From Rhea pennata (Eukaryota; Chordata; Aves; Rheiformes; Rheidae), in NCBI RefSeq assembly GCF_028389875.1, contig NC_084668.1:23055493-23119492 (forward strand): a stretch of DNA of 64,000 nt, written 5' to 3'. The notes below the pieces were generated by a model. That model was not told where the DNA came from. It saw only the letters and a program-made list of their open reading frames with translations, and ran no database searches. The translations under genes and the position numbers were made by a program. This document shows positions 1 to 12,700 of the stretch, one piece after another (the stretch's first letter is position 1; each line of letters starts with the position of its first letter).

Positions 1-727
1 CATTGTATTTCAAAACAAACCTCTATTTAGATTATAGAATTTTTAAGTAATGAAAGTGTTCACTATCTTTAATTATTGTTTAATTGAGCAGCATAAATAA
101 TCCTTATGAACATGGTATATCTCTCTGTTTTGGTGGTGATGTTGTTTCGTGTGATGCATTATTTTGTTTCTATTGCTTTTTTGACATACATACCTGAATG
201 CCCTTTTTTCCTACAAAAGGTACCATTGCACAGCAGCTACGTTTTGGTAGTAAATAATCCAATAAACTATGTTATTCCAAGTTTCCGTGGGAATTAAATG
301 GAAATATAATTTAAATATTCCACATCTATTACAAATATGAATCCTTTCACTTGCCTTTGGGCAAGATTAAAAATGTTTCTTGAAATTTGTTATGTTCCCT
401 GATAGGCGGGAGGTTATAATGAATTGAACCCCATTCTTTGTGTCCTACTGCAGGAGACCAGAGCTGAATTAACTTGACTCTGCTCAAATGTGTGACCAAT
501 TCTGCAGATACGTAGAAGAAAATGTTATCCAAAATATCAATGCCAAATCATTTTTTCTCTCATAGTATCTGGCGATTTTCCCTTATTTACTGTTTCTTCC
601 GCCCTTGAACCATACGACTTATAGCCAGATTGCTACAAATGGGGCCCGGGTAGAGCATCAACTCTTGTTGTGAGATTTGGGGAATTTACCCACAAAACTT
701 TTAATGTATTGAACAGAAATAGGTCGA

Positions 728-772
728 AATAGGTCTATAAAGTTTATCAAGCTTTGTAATAGGTCTATAAAG
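728..772. repeat. Short direct repeat (15 bp x2)
   Basis: The 15-mer AATAGGTCTATAAAG occurs at 728-742 and again at 758-772, a 30-bp period. A partial further copy (AAATAGGTC) lies just upstream. This looks like a small local duplication in intronic DNA. No function is implied. Confidence 0.7.
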
Positions 773-2923
773 CTTTGGGAGTTTTTTATTCTCGTTGCTT
801 CTCAGTGTTAATATTCGCTTTAGTGGTGAGATTTATATAACTTCTTGAGCTTCCCTGGGCATTCTATGGCTTGTTTTACACGATGCCTTTCTTTCTGTGT
901 ATTTCCCAGTTTGTAATGTGCTAGTAAAAGTCTTTTAACCATTTTTAACCTATCTATTAACAGGTTCTGCAAGTGGCTGCCACAGGATTTTTCCTTCACC
1001 ATGCAGACTTACCTACTTGCACAGAGAGGCAAGCAACCAGCAGAGAAGACGCTTCTTTTCTCAGGGACAAAGAAACGCTGCTTACAGTATAGTTTGGCCA
1101 GCTACAGTTTCTCCAGCTCACCCAGTTCCTAAGGTACTGCCATTTCTATTACCTGATCCGTTTTCCAGTCAATAGGGAGGTTGCCTGCCCGAGTGGTGCC
1201 ATATGCTCCTTGTCCAGCGGCTGGGAGCCTGGCTCGCTGTCCTGAGATGGGGTTGGTATTTGGACGTTGCTTGGTTTGGTGTTTGAAATAGGAGCGCTGG
1301 CGAGAGAGGTGTTTAGCTCCTACCACGTTTAAACAGAGTGATGTTTCTAGCCATTGGGGCATTGAAAACTGGGGCTTGTTAAGTTGCAGTACTATAAATA
1401 CAGAATATTATAATCCTCTGTCAGCACTTCACACTTTGTGTCCAGGTTCTCCTTTTGGACAAGTATAGACAGCTCTAGCAAAAGTTATCAGGAGTCATTC
1501 ATGATCATCTGAGTCCTTTTCTGCATAAATCTTTAGCAAGTTAATTCTGAAATGTTTATAGCTTGCCAAAGGTTTTGTTGATTGGTTACGTCTGATTCAG
1601 GTTGAGAATCTATAATACCCGCTGGCAGCTCCCCTGAACCCCCAGCACACGTTCTAAACCAACCTTTACTGGCCCTAAGTTACAGCTTTCCTCTGGCAAT
1701 GTATATTTTTATTTATATTTACTTTTGAGCCAAATAAGTCCTTTTCTGGATGATTTTATCAGGTGTTCTGTTTTCCATTTTTTGCTTTAATTACAGGTTA
1801 ACTGTTTAGTGTCTCTCCTTTAGCTAGAAAATCCCCTAAATATCTTTTTTAAATAGGGCTTTTCAGGATGTATATTAGTACTTATTTTTTATTTTACTTT
1901 TCATGGTATTATAGATTTCTTATGCAAAATATAGAGTATCTTCATGGACCAGAAATACTAAGAAGTTGTTAAGTAGGAGAGCAGAGAAGGATGTTGGATG
2001 TAAGACTCTTTCACCTAAGGAACCGGAAGCATGAAGTGCAAGGCAATCATAGGATTAAGTCCGTTACCCGTTTTTAAAGGTTTTAAAATTTTAAAACTTA
2101 CAAACTTATCTTTCTATATTTAGATGCTTCTTTGGGGATAAAGATGAAGAAATAAATTGTCATACTGAAAAGTAATCTTCACAGATTACAATCCTCAGAC
2201 TGTCTGAAATCAGTCATATTTTCAGCTCTGAAACCTTGAGGACCAGGATATTATTTTATACAGAGTATGGCAGAAATAGTATTAAAATTAAATGACTTTT
2301 TTCAAGATTTTGGTGTGAAACTGTGCACATAGACATTTGTATGTCTACTGCTTTGCACTTCTGCTTCAGCAGCTCTTACAAGTCAGCAGGGTCAGATCTC
2401 AGCAGTTGCTAGATAAGTACCCTCCAAGGAAGAATGAGGATGCTGCAGTTTATGGAGTTGGCAACCCAGTAAATATGTGTTTTGTTTTATTTTATTTTAT
2501 TTTTGCAGCGGGATCCTGTTTGGGTTGCTGTGCCATTATTCTGAATGAAATTAAATTCTGGTGATGTGAGTTCACCAAAAATACGATTACACTTTTTTAT
2601 GTTAGTAGAAGTGATGAAATACCAGCAGGAGTAACAATAGTCTTCCTATCTAATGACCCTCCGGAGTTAATTGGTTACACCACTGCTCGTCGTCACTCCT
2701 ACAGTGCGCCGTTGTATGGGCTTGTTGTGTCCAGCCTAAGTGGCCACTTTGTTCTGCCCAGCCAACTCGCTCCTGTCGCCTGTGAAGTTGGTGGCAAAAG
2801 TCTCCCAGTGGTCAATGGAGCCACGAGGATGGCTGCAGTGACTCTTCCCTGTGGCTAGCGAAAGAGCCCAGAATCCTTGCAAAGAACCTTTCTGTTGGAC
2901 ACTTAGCATTCAGTTATTGCAGA

Positions 2924-2951
2924 TTAATAAATAAATAAATAAATAAATAAA
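2924..2951. repeat. (AAAT)n microsatellite
   Basis: About seven uninterrupted ATAA/AAAT tetramers in intronic AT-rich DNA. This is a simple sequence repeat. Confidence 0.85.
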
Positions 2952-3622
2952 ACAGGAATGGAATTTTACCTATTTTTGAAGACTGAGAACTTTTTATAGG
3001 GGAAAAAAAAGTTTATCACACTTCCCTTGGCACAGTAAATTGGGAAACTCTTGCGTGGTATTGCAAGTGGGCAAATATAGTTGCAGCATGTGAACTAGGT
3101 TAGTAAGTAAACATTCTGAGTTAAAGTAAGTTAAATCCTGAGATTCGTAATCAAAAAACAATTGCATGGAAACTAATAGGAGTTTTGTCTGATCAAAAAA
3201 CTGTTTCATCAGTTTTAATTCTGAGCCTAATTCTATATGTTTGTTCTTCCAGCTAAAGTGTTCAGATAACTTTTGTACAAAATTTGCCAATCTTTGCAGA
3301 AGAAAATGAGGAGTTGTTAAGTCTTGCTCTCAGAGTTTTAAAGCTTAAAACTATTTGTGCTGAAAGTCTGCCGCAGTATCTGGGATTTCAGTCCTGGAAG
3401 GTTAACAGACTCTGTAAGTCAGTAGTAACAGGCAATGTTAAGTTCAAAAGGGCAGTGGAAGAAATACTGAGGCAGCCTTGAGGGTTTGCCCTGATGGCTT
3501 AGGAAGGTCGACAGCAGGACAGAAAGGGCAAGCTGCCATGAAGCAGGAGGCAGTATCTGAGAAAATGATCCCATTGTCATGCTCCGTTTTCTGATCTTCA
3601 TTTTCAATCCTTTTTCTCCAAG

Positions 3623-3772
3623 CACATAAAGAAGCCAGACTATGTGACGACAGGCATTGTACCAGACTGGGGAGACGACATAGAAATTAAGAATGAAGAT
3701 CAGATTCAAGGGCTTCGTCAAGCTTGTCAGTTGGCCCGTCGTATCCTGCTTCTGGCTGGAAAGGGCTTGAAG
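3623..3772 (+). CDS. METAP1D: METAP1D coding exon (first in window)
   Basis: 150 nt, 50 whole codons, phase 0 at both ends. The acceptor is AG at 3621-3622 after a pyrimidine tract and the donor is GTAACA. It encodes the segment just before the catalytic domain, with [17 protein letters not shown] and [16 protein letters not shown], which match vertebrate METAP1D closely. It is the N-terminal helix region of the pita-bread fold. Confidence 0.95.
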
Positions 3773-6700
3773 GTAACAATTACATAAGTCCCAAACGCAG
3801 CTTGGATGTCTCTTATGCTTTCAGTAGTTTGTGGGGGGGAGGTCCTGTTTTTTGGGGGTTTTTTGTTTGTTTGGTTTTTTTAACTTTCCTTTAATGTGCA
3901 CCCAACTTTCTTTTAAGTTAGATATGAAAACAGAGGTATTTAATGACTTTTGTTTCGGTCCATAAGAAGCTTGTTTAATCATGTCTGTATTTTAGACCCA
4001 TGAAATACTTAATTCCAGTTGGTTGCTGGTTCAGGTGCAATCTCTCTCCATCTATAGTCTCTCTCTCTGTTTGAATTGTGCCAAATCCCATGAGTTTCTT
4101 TTAAGGCCCATGACACATGTTTTCATGGTAGATCTTCCTCAAGCTTTCTGCTTTTCAGTTCTGTGTGTCTGTAAATCCAAAGGGCTGAGCTGCTTCTTCC
4201 CTTGCCGTCCATCCTGCTGCTCCTGCCGGTGTCTCACGTGGTCTGGCACACAGCAAGGTTGAGAATCGCTGTTGAAAAAAACAGCTGCCAAATTCCGTAC
4301 AATTTTTCAGAGTGCACTGACAAGAAAGCCTCATGGTTTCCAATAACTCCTCTGCAGTATGCTTTTAGGGGTGCCTCCCAAGTAAAAAGGTACTGGGAGG
4401 AGCCTGCTATGTGTTTTTGCGGATGAGGGAATGCTTTTTTTTTAGCCTTGCCCTGATATTTTGTGTAATAGCATACTGAATAGGGTAAAATGGGTTGAAT
4501 AGCTATGAGATGCAGAGATAGATGGGAACTGTGGGTCGACGCCATTGCCTTAAAAGGGGAAAAATTATTGGTTTGCTCTGCTTTTTTCCTTCAGTTATCA
4601 TCTCCCAGAGGTTTAAATCTGGAATTGGGGTGGCCAGTGGCAAAACTGCCTGAGGCTTTAATCTTACAAATGTTCATGAATGTGTGACTTTTTCACATGT
4701 AATTAATTCCCAGTGCACTAAAACCTACTTACTCATGTAAAGCTAAGGACGCATACTTGTAGGATCAGGGACGTTGAAGGAGCAGGGCCTGGACCCAGAG
4801 CACGTGTGGATGTTGCACGAGAGCAGTTTTCCCTATCACTCTTTGTTGTTATCATGCATATGTATGCAGCAGAGGATAGACTATGGTGTTCGTAGCATGG
4901 GCCAAATGAAACATCAGAGCTGCTACGTGCACATAGCTAAAGCTTTAGAGAAGGAGCTAGTCTTAGGTAAGAAGTACACGAGCAGAAACATGAGCCTGCA
5001 GGCAGGAGAGGCAGCAGGCGCTTGCGCTTGCCTCGCTGAGTCCACTGCCCAGAGCTCGTTTTCAGAAACGTGGTGAGCTGCCTTGTACGCTCATGAATAT
5101 TTGGCCAGCGCAGCTCTGGCAGGCTCTCCCAAAGCCTTCTCTCGTCAACAGGGAGCATCTTCTAATTTCCAACCTAAACCTGCGTCTGTTCAGTTTATAC
5201 CCGTTTGTTCTTGTGCCAACACTGCTCTTCAATTTGAACAGCTTCCTGCCTTTCCTTGAGGCTGTCCACTCCTCGCACCCTAAACGGTGTCAGCCTAAAC
5301 GGTCCAAGCCCTTCCAGCCTGTTCCCCTAGGGCGAGCTCGGCGTTCTTGTTTCAGCCCAGGAGCCCCGTGCCGGCACCGGTCCCCGTTGCCGCCTGAACG
5401 GGGCTTGCCCGCAGCGCTCCAAAGGGCGCTCGCCTGTGCCGTGCGCGGCGGCAGTAATGACCGCCGGCGCAGCAGCGGTGGTGTTTTAATGCGCGGAAGC
5501 AGAGGCACTATGCTTGGGGAGCGTGTTTCTAATGTCACCGTTTGCTACTGACTGGACAAAAATACAGTACAGTATGTGATCGCATTTGCTAAGCTTGGGG
5601 AAGAGAAGGGTGGGGAGTAAAACAGCACGTTTCGCAACATGGGAATATTTAGTTAGATACCAGCAGACTGCCCTGTCCCAGGTGAGGGGTGAGGTGCGCA
5701 GGCGGTGCCTCCCCAGCAGTGCCCGGCTGGCGAAAGCTCCATTAGAAGTGAAGCAGGTGCCACTAAAAGCAGAACTTTTCAGGGAATGCCGGACTCCCCT
5801 GGAGACTCCCCTGGAGCTGTGATTCCCCGGGCTCGACGGCTGCTGCTGGTGGCCGGTGTCCGGCCGGCCGAACAAGGTGCTGACGGAGCAGGCAGGCCTG
5901 GGTTTATCCTCAGCGCGGGAGACAAACGCACTCGGTTTTGCACCCTGTGCATGACCACTGAACGTTTCAGTGTGTGGTTAAGCATGCCTTCTGCACCACA
6001 GCCTGCCCGTATTCCGGGTGTGACTAAAATGTCCTCAAAAATCATGGCCACTGTAGTGTGTGTGTGTATGAAGTTATGATTTTCAAAGGTTCAGAACTCA
6101 TTCAGATCAAAACCAATTTGCACAGGAACCCTCAAAGGCACTTCTCCTCAATGAGGGAGGTTTCTCTACCAAATTTCAAATGTCAGCTCTAACCGTATCA
6201 GAGAGGGAGCTGATCCAAAAGAAAAGCTAGCAGAATGTTATTTTAGCATGTGCATTTTCCACTCCACTGATGATCAAAAAATAGTTGAATGATTTATATG
6301 ATTTCTTTGTATAAAATCAAGAGAAAAAGACAAATCTAGCAAATGTCAGGCATAAAAATTAACATTTCTAAAAATTAGAGATAAGAGTGTATAAATACAC
6401 TGTGGTAGTCCAGGCTATGACAACTTTAAGTAAAATACCTTCAAGATATGAACCCAAATATTTAAACCTGTTATAAAATACTTTTAAAAATACTTAAGAG
6501 AGCAATTTCATGAACTGCACGAATGCATAATGATATGTGTACTGGGCAGTTATAAAAATTAAGATCCTTTCTTTTACAAATAAAAAGGAAAAGTAATGCT
6601 GTGTTTTTAAAGACTGGAAGCATTAAAACCAGGCATTTTGATAGCAGCTAGTGAAACCAGATGCCATAGAAAATTGGTATCTTTGAGAAAGCAAACGTGG

Positions 6701-9700
6701 AAAAAAGAACGGGAACTAAGTAGATAGTATTTTAGGTTTTCTAGAAATCTTTGAGTGCTCTTTTTTTTTTTTTTTTTACTGCATACTTGATTTAAAACCT
6801 TTTTCTCTTTAAAAAATAGTCCAGTATATCAATAAAGTATATTAGGCAGTTTAGTGTTTTGTATCAAAGCAGTATATTTGAAATATGCAAGATTTCATTG
6901 AAACGCGTGGCCATAATAACATTTGGTAATAGGAGAAACTGTTGTGGCTTTTCTAACAGAATTTTATATTTGATATTTCAGGTTGGCATGACAACTGAAG
7001 AAATAGATTCCATTGTTCATCATGAAATAATCAGACAGAATGCCTATCCTTCCCCTTTGGGCTATGGAGGTTTCCCAAAATCTGTCTGTACTTCTGTAAA
7101 CAACGTGGTATGTCATGGTATTCCTGACAGGTATTTCCCTAATAATACACATTTTACTGCCAGAAACTAAAATATTAAGCTGAAATTAATAAATTACTGA
7201 TTAATATTGAACATATTTCAGCTTACCTAAATGCAATAGGTAAACCTATATTGTAGACGGATGTCATCTTACAATATAGTGCTAATAGATGTTATAGGAA
7301 TGTATATAAATTAGAAGGATAAAAATATTATCCTGTTTGTCCGGATACTTAAAAAAAAAAAAAAAACATAGCATAATGCCTTTGGAGTTTAGTGTCTGAA
7401 AAAAACAACAGTACAGTGAAGGCTTCTGATTTTTTTTTTTTTTCCTCCAGCACAACAAATACAGGCTAAGGAATAAATATATTAGAATTTATGTGTCTTT
7501 TTATTATTTGAATACATTCAGCTATTCACAAAGTAAAATATGAACCCTACTGAGAGAAAAAGAATAAATATATTATTAGATTTTCAGGTGTTGATATGTT
7601 TTTCTGCTAGTTGTTTCTCATTATTTTATATTCAGCTACACTTGTTCTCTAAGTATTGAGAGCTGAACATTAAAAATGGTTATTCTGTTTGCCTCTGCCT
7701 TCTTCCGTCACAAAACATCTACCCCCTGATTTTTCACGTATGTGTCATTAGGTGTTTATTCTTACATTCCCTTTGTTGGGAACTGTCTGTCACCATTATT
7801 TTTTTTTCTGTTTATGTTTCAGTCGACCTCTTCAGGATGGAGATATTATCAACATTGATGTCACGGTGAGTAATTCATATAAAAAATAGTCTTTGATCAA
7901 CTTTAGAATCACTAGTAGCAACAGGAAGAACAGTAGATTGAAAATGTGGAGCGTGCAGATGGATGTGCTGTTTACTTCTAAGCCAAGGCACAAGCAGCTG
8001 GTTTCCTTTTTTGTTTTTAAGTATGTGTTTATTCCAGCTAGACCCAGGCCTGACTTGAATTTAGGACTGGAATCAGATGCACTGAGATCAATGTTGGCCT
8101 AAGTGAAATGTCAACCCAATCCTGCTATGTGTCATGTTTCTGAGAAGGTGTAATTGTTATTGATCCACTGTGTAGTTAATGCAGAGCACCACAGTACTGG
8201 GCAGCAGCTGAAGATAGATATGTATGAGATGAGCTAACATGAAGAAAGCCAGCATTTTTCCTTCACTCTGCCAAGATTGATCTTCCTCTTCCTGCTGATT
8301 TTGAGTGGGGCCTGTCATTATCTTACTCTGTCATTAGAGGCTACATTGGCCTGTGTATGTCAGTCTATTTGGACAGCAACTCTTTTGCGAGCAGTGTTCC
8401 CTACATTTATTAAAATCCCTGAAGGTAGTGTTGTGTTCCATTTCTGGTGTAAAAACCCTGAACCCTTTACACAGAAGCAGAAATAGTGTGATATAACAGG
8501 CGCTTAATATTTCCACGGAGGGGTCAGTTACAGTCATTTAAGCAAAGACTGGCTGAATTTTCTTAAGAAAATCTGGAAGCTGGAAGACTAATTCTGATTT
8601 CATTTGGAAAACAAAAATTAATCGTGCCTTGCAGAAGCTTTTTTCTTTGTACAGCGAATGTGTTTGTTTTCCCAGAGTGCTAGCCATTTATTTCTAACAC
8701 GAACACAGATGTCTTTTGAATTCTATCATTAGTTCGCGGTAATATGTGACATGCAAGAGAGCAGCATTTCGTAAGAACAAGATTTTTAATGATTAAAGGA
8801 CCTCTTGATAACTTGATACTGTTTTCCATGGGCCAATTTTCATACTGACAGAAGTGAAGAAATCTCCAGTGGACCCTGCCTCTCACCATGGAATTCAAGC
8901 TTTTTTAAATACTTTTTTGCATTAAAATCAGGGTCAGCGACGTTCTCCCTGTGGCACACTCGTGTGTGAGCCAGCACTATTTTTTTAACTTGTTTTACTA
9001 AATTCTTGCCCATCTCTATACTTTTTAAATGTAGACTTCTGTCTTGTCTGGTTTACACGGTGTGATCTAGCATTTTTTAAGTATGTTTTGACCAAAATGT
9101 TTGCACTGGTGAACTGGTATGGCTTTACTCATTTTACTAGACTAAATCAATTTGCAGCAGCTAAGGGTTTAACATCCGATTTCTTTGCATCTCGTTAAAG
9201 TTCATTTGAGTTTTTTGTTTTAGCTGTCATGATAATAATGACTCCCTAGACGAAAACATTGTTTAGATTCACATCACAGGTATTTTCCATGATAAACTTA
9301 ACCAACATCTTTTACATTAATATGACATGTGTATCTTACCCACTCTGCTTTACAGTTTCTGAATAAATGTTAGTGGTCTTTTTTTAAAATATATTCTGAG
9401 TTGTTTTCTTATTAACCTCATAGAGTAAAATAAATCTTCAGTGCCCATAAACTTGAAGCTTCCTGAGAGAGTAGGAATTGCTGATTATCTTTGTTAAGAT
9501 TTTTCAGCATTGAAAAGCAAACTGTGTTGTCTTTTATAATTGTTCAGTTCCAAAGTATCTAATGAAAAAATATTTCTTTGCAGTGTTGCTAGTTGATCTC
9601 TTGGTTCATTTTTAATGATGAAAAATTGGGACATTTCACAGATGGACAGAATAAAAATCAAAGGAAATATTCTGCAACAAATTGTTCATAATTTTGTACA

Positions 9701-12700
9701 AGTTCTATAAAATGATTGAATAATATTCTAGTTATTAAGTGTAAACACTTCAAACTACAAATTATTTGAAGAAAAAATCTGTTTTTGCACAATTAATATT
9801 GTAGAATTTCATAGATGAAATAGGTATTTCATTGGCTTGAATCATGTAGCCTTTAAAATGTATTTAAGCATAGAAACAAAAGCATTATGCATCACTGAAT
9901 CCAGAGCATAGCACAATTTCCAGTCTGTTATTTCTGGGTAACATTTCATACAAGTTGAATTTTTCATTGACTTTTAAGGAATTAGTGTGTTACAGTTGCT
10001 GTGACATTAATATGATACTAGTTTGACATTAAAAAACTACAGCTATAGTAAAAATATGTGGTTGCAGTAGATTTACTGGGCTGCAGTAACTCTAATTATT
10101 TTTAAGTTCTACTGTGTTTTGAATCTGTATTCATTTTTCTGGGATGATAATGTTGGTTTGGTGGGTTTGGTTTCTGTGTGTGTGTGAGGTTTTTTTTGTT
10201 TTGTTTTGTTTTTTACAGTTTTACATTTGTTAGAGCTAGAAGTGAAGTAGATCAGTTCATATATGAACTAGCTGGAGCAAAAACTGCCCAAGACGCATGA
10301 AATTATAGCAGGCTTTAGCAGCGCTCTTAGCTGGCAGAGCAAGGCGTAGGACGGGGGAGCGTGGCTGCTCTCCGCTGGGCCTTTATTGACATCCAGCTTT
10401 CTCTGAATCTCTATCTGAACACAAACCTTATGTTGAATAAACTGTCTGTAGCCATTTTTTTTAGTTTGGAATTAACCAAAAAGGTATGATTCTTTCTTCC
10501 CCACAAGTGGCAAAAGTTCAGTGCCTTGAGCTTCGTGACTTACTAGCACTGGCGAGATAGGTGCCTGCTGTTTGAGGAAAAAACTGTAGAAGATCAAAAT
10601 TGTGCATCGTTATAGTCTGTCTTTACACGGGGAAATTTGGCTTGGTCTTACAAGTACATGAGTGGCCGCAGTACTGCAGAGCTGCAAAACCCACTTTAAA
10701 GCAGCATTGCGAAACTCCACAGTTCAGAGCAAGGGCTTTCTGCACCCGAGAAAGGCTTTTGGGAGAGCTGGAGTTTAAAACCTATGAAATCATCAAAAAA
10801 AAGCCAAACAAACAAACACAAAAACCTAATTAATTAATTCAGCTAGGTGCTGTATTTTCAGTGCGTGAACCTTCACAGCGTTATAGCAATATTTTATTCT
10901 CTTTTAAAATTCACCTTTGGAAATCAAAATCCGTTGTTAATGCAGCATTATTGTTTAGGAGGAGGGCGGAGGTGGGAGGCGCGCGACGGCGGGTTCGCGC
11001 CGGGCGCTGCGGCCGGGGGCCACGCGCCCCGGCCGGCCCCGGGCTCGCCGCCTGCGCCGGGACGGGGACGGGGCCCTCGGCCGCCCCCGGCCCCGCTGCC
11101 GCCCCAGGCTTCGCCTCCCTTCCTCGCCGTTAGTCCCCAGCGCCGGCGCACCTCGCCGCCCTCTCCCACCCTTTTTCTTCTAGTAGTTGGTACCGCAGAG
11201 GGCATTTCCTATGTACTCCCTAATCTCTCGCGTTTCCCGTCTCGTTCTAGCAAATCTGACTTCCCTGCAACCTGTCCGCTACGATACATAGCTCATTCCT
11301 CGAAGGAACGGGTTTAATTACGGAGCAGCTCCGTTTCTGAATGCAAACCAAGAAAATGTCTTTACATTTCTGCATACATTTAGGTGTATTACAATGGCTA
11401 CCATGGTGACACTTCGGAAACCTTTCTGGTGGGCAATGTGGATAGATCGGGGCAAAAGTTAGTGGAGGTTGCCAGGAAATGCCGAGACGAAGCAATTGCA
11501 GCCTGCGGGCCGGGGGCTGCCTTCGCGGTGATTGGGAACACAATCAGGTAAGCCCGACAGTGACAACTAAAGGGAGGGCTGGCAAGTGGCACAAAGGTTA
11601 TTGGTGGTTTGGTATAAAGCTGATGACATGTTTTATGATTCAAAACCATCATTTCAGTCTGATATCAGTATGTGAACTGCCAAGCTGTAATGTTGTTCTT
11701 TGGGTAAGAGAGATTCTTTTCTTTTTTTTTTTTTTTTTTTTTTTTTTAAGTGGATTACGCTAGGGTCAGGAAAGATAACTGCGGAAAGAGTCAGATATTC
11801 ATAAGGCAGATTTAAATTAACAGATGTAATTTGCGGTGACCCTTTGTTTATTTTTTATTTTTGTGTGAAGCTGCGCCACATCTGTCTGACAGTGTAAGAC
11901 AACTCGAAACCATTGTTTCATCACTTAGCAATAACTGATGTTACAAAGGAATTGGCCAACGTAAATAAGTCTTTGTTTTTAAAAGAAAGTACAAAAATAT
12001 TTAACTCAAGAGCATCTTATCTTACAAAGAGCAGTGCATATACTGAAGTCATCGGGGAAAAGAGAGCTCTCGTTAAGACGTATTTTGCAGTTGTTCTACC
12101 CTTTGCGTAAATGCAGTCGTGACTCTTCTCGTGATTTTGAATAAAAATACGGCTTAATTTCTTGAAGGTACCTATAGACTGTTTTTAAATACTTGTAAAA
12201 AAAAAAACAGTAGACACGTATCATATACATTTCATTAAGCAATACTTCACTGGACTGTTAATAGACCCAGCATACTATTGAATACCTTCTGATTACTTAA
12301 AAGCTGCAAGGCTCAGTCACCTTGAAAGGATGCTGCCTTTTCTTCATTGTAAATCTTCAAATACTTTAAGGAGAAAAGAGAATGGCAAAATATCAGTTAG
12401 ATGTATTTATAGCTTTAAAAATATTGTAACAGAGCCTGAATCAAACTTTAGTAAAACCTCTTAGGGTTATATCTGAGAAGCTTTTATTGAAGACTTTGTA
12501 TAAAATTGTGTTTTTGACAGTTTTAAATTATAGGCTAACTAGCCTGGAGAAAAAGGATAGTGTCTTTCTGTTCTTTCATAGGAAATGTTGAATCAGACCC
12601 CTACTGGGAAAAGAAATTTAATGCATATCTCACTATCTTACTGTCCATGAATATAATAGAAGCGAATTCAAAATGTAGTTTTATTTTTGCAAATGGGATG

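Larger units (their letters stand above)
1..3622. other. Probable upstream METAP1D intron, no exon recognised
   Basis: AT-rich sequence with no open frame resembling the mitochondrial presequence or the first ~65 residues expected upstream of the first recognised METAP1D exon. It holds a 15-bp direct repeat near 728-772 and an (AAAT)n microsatellite near 2924-2951. It is probably the intron before the first visible METAP1D exon, with the 5' exons lying outside the window. A short, divergent presequence exon could have been missed. Confidence 0.5.

Noticed and set aside
1-3622. Search for the METAP1D presequence exon
   Set aside because: No open frame resembles the expected N-terminal segment with correct phase and donor, so no exon was called.
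5300-5900. GC-richer stretch in METAP1D intron with overlapping open frames
   Set aside because: Product sequences are low-complexity and unrecognised. No splice sites or promoter were convincing.
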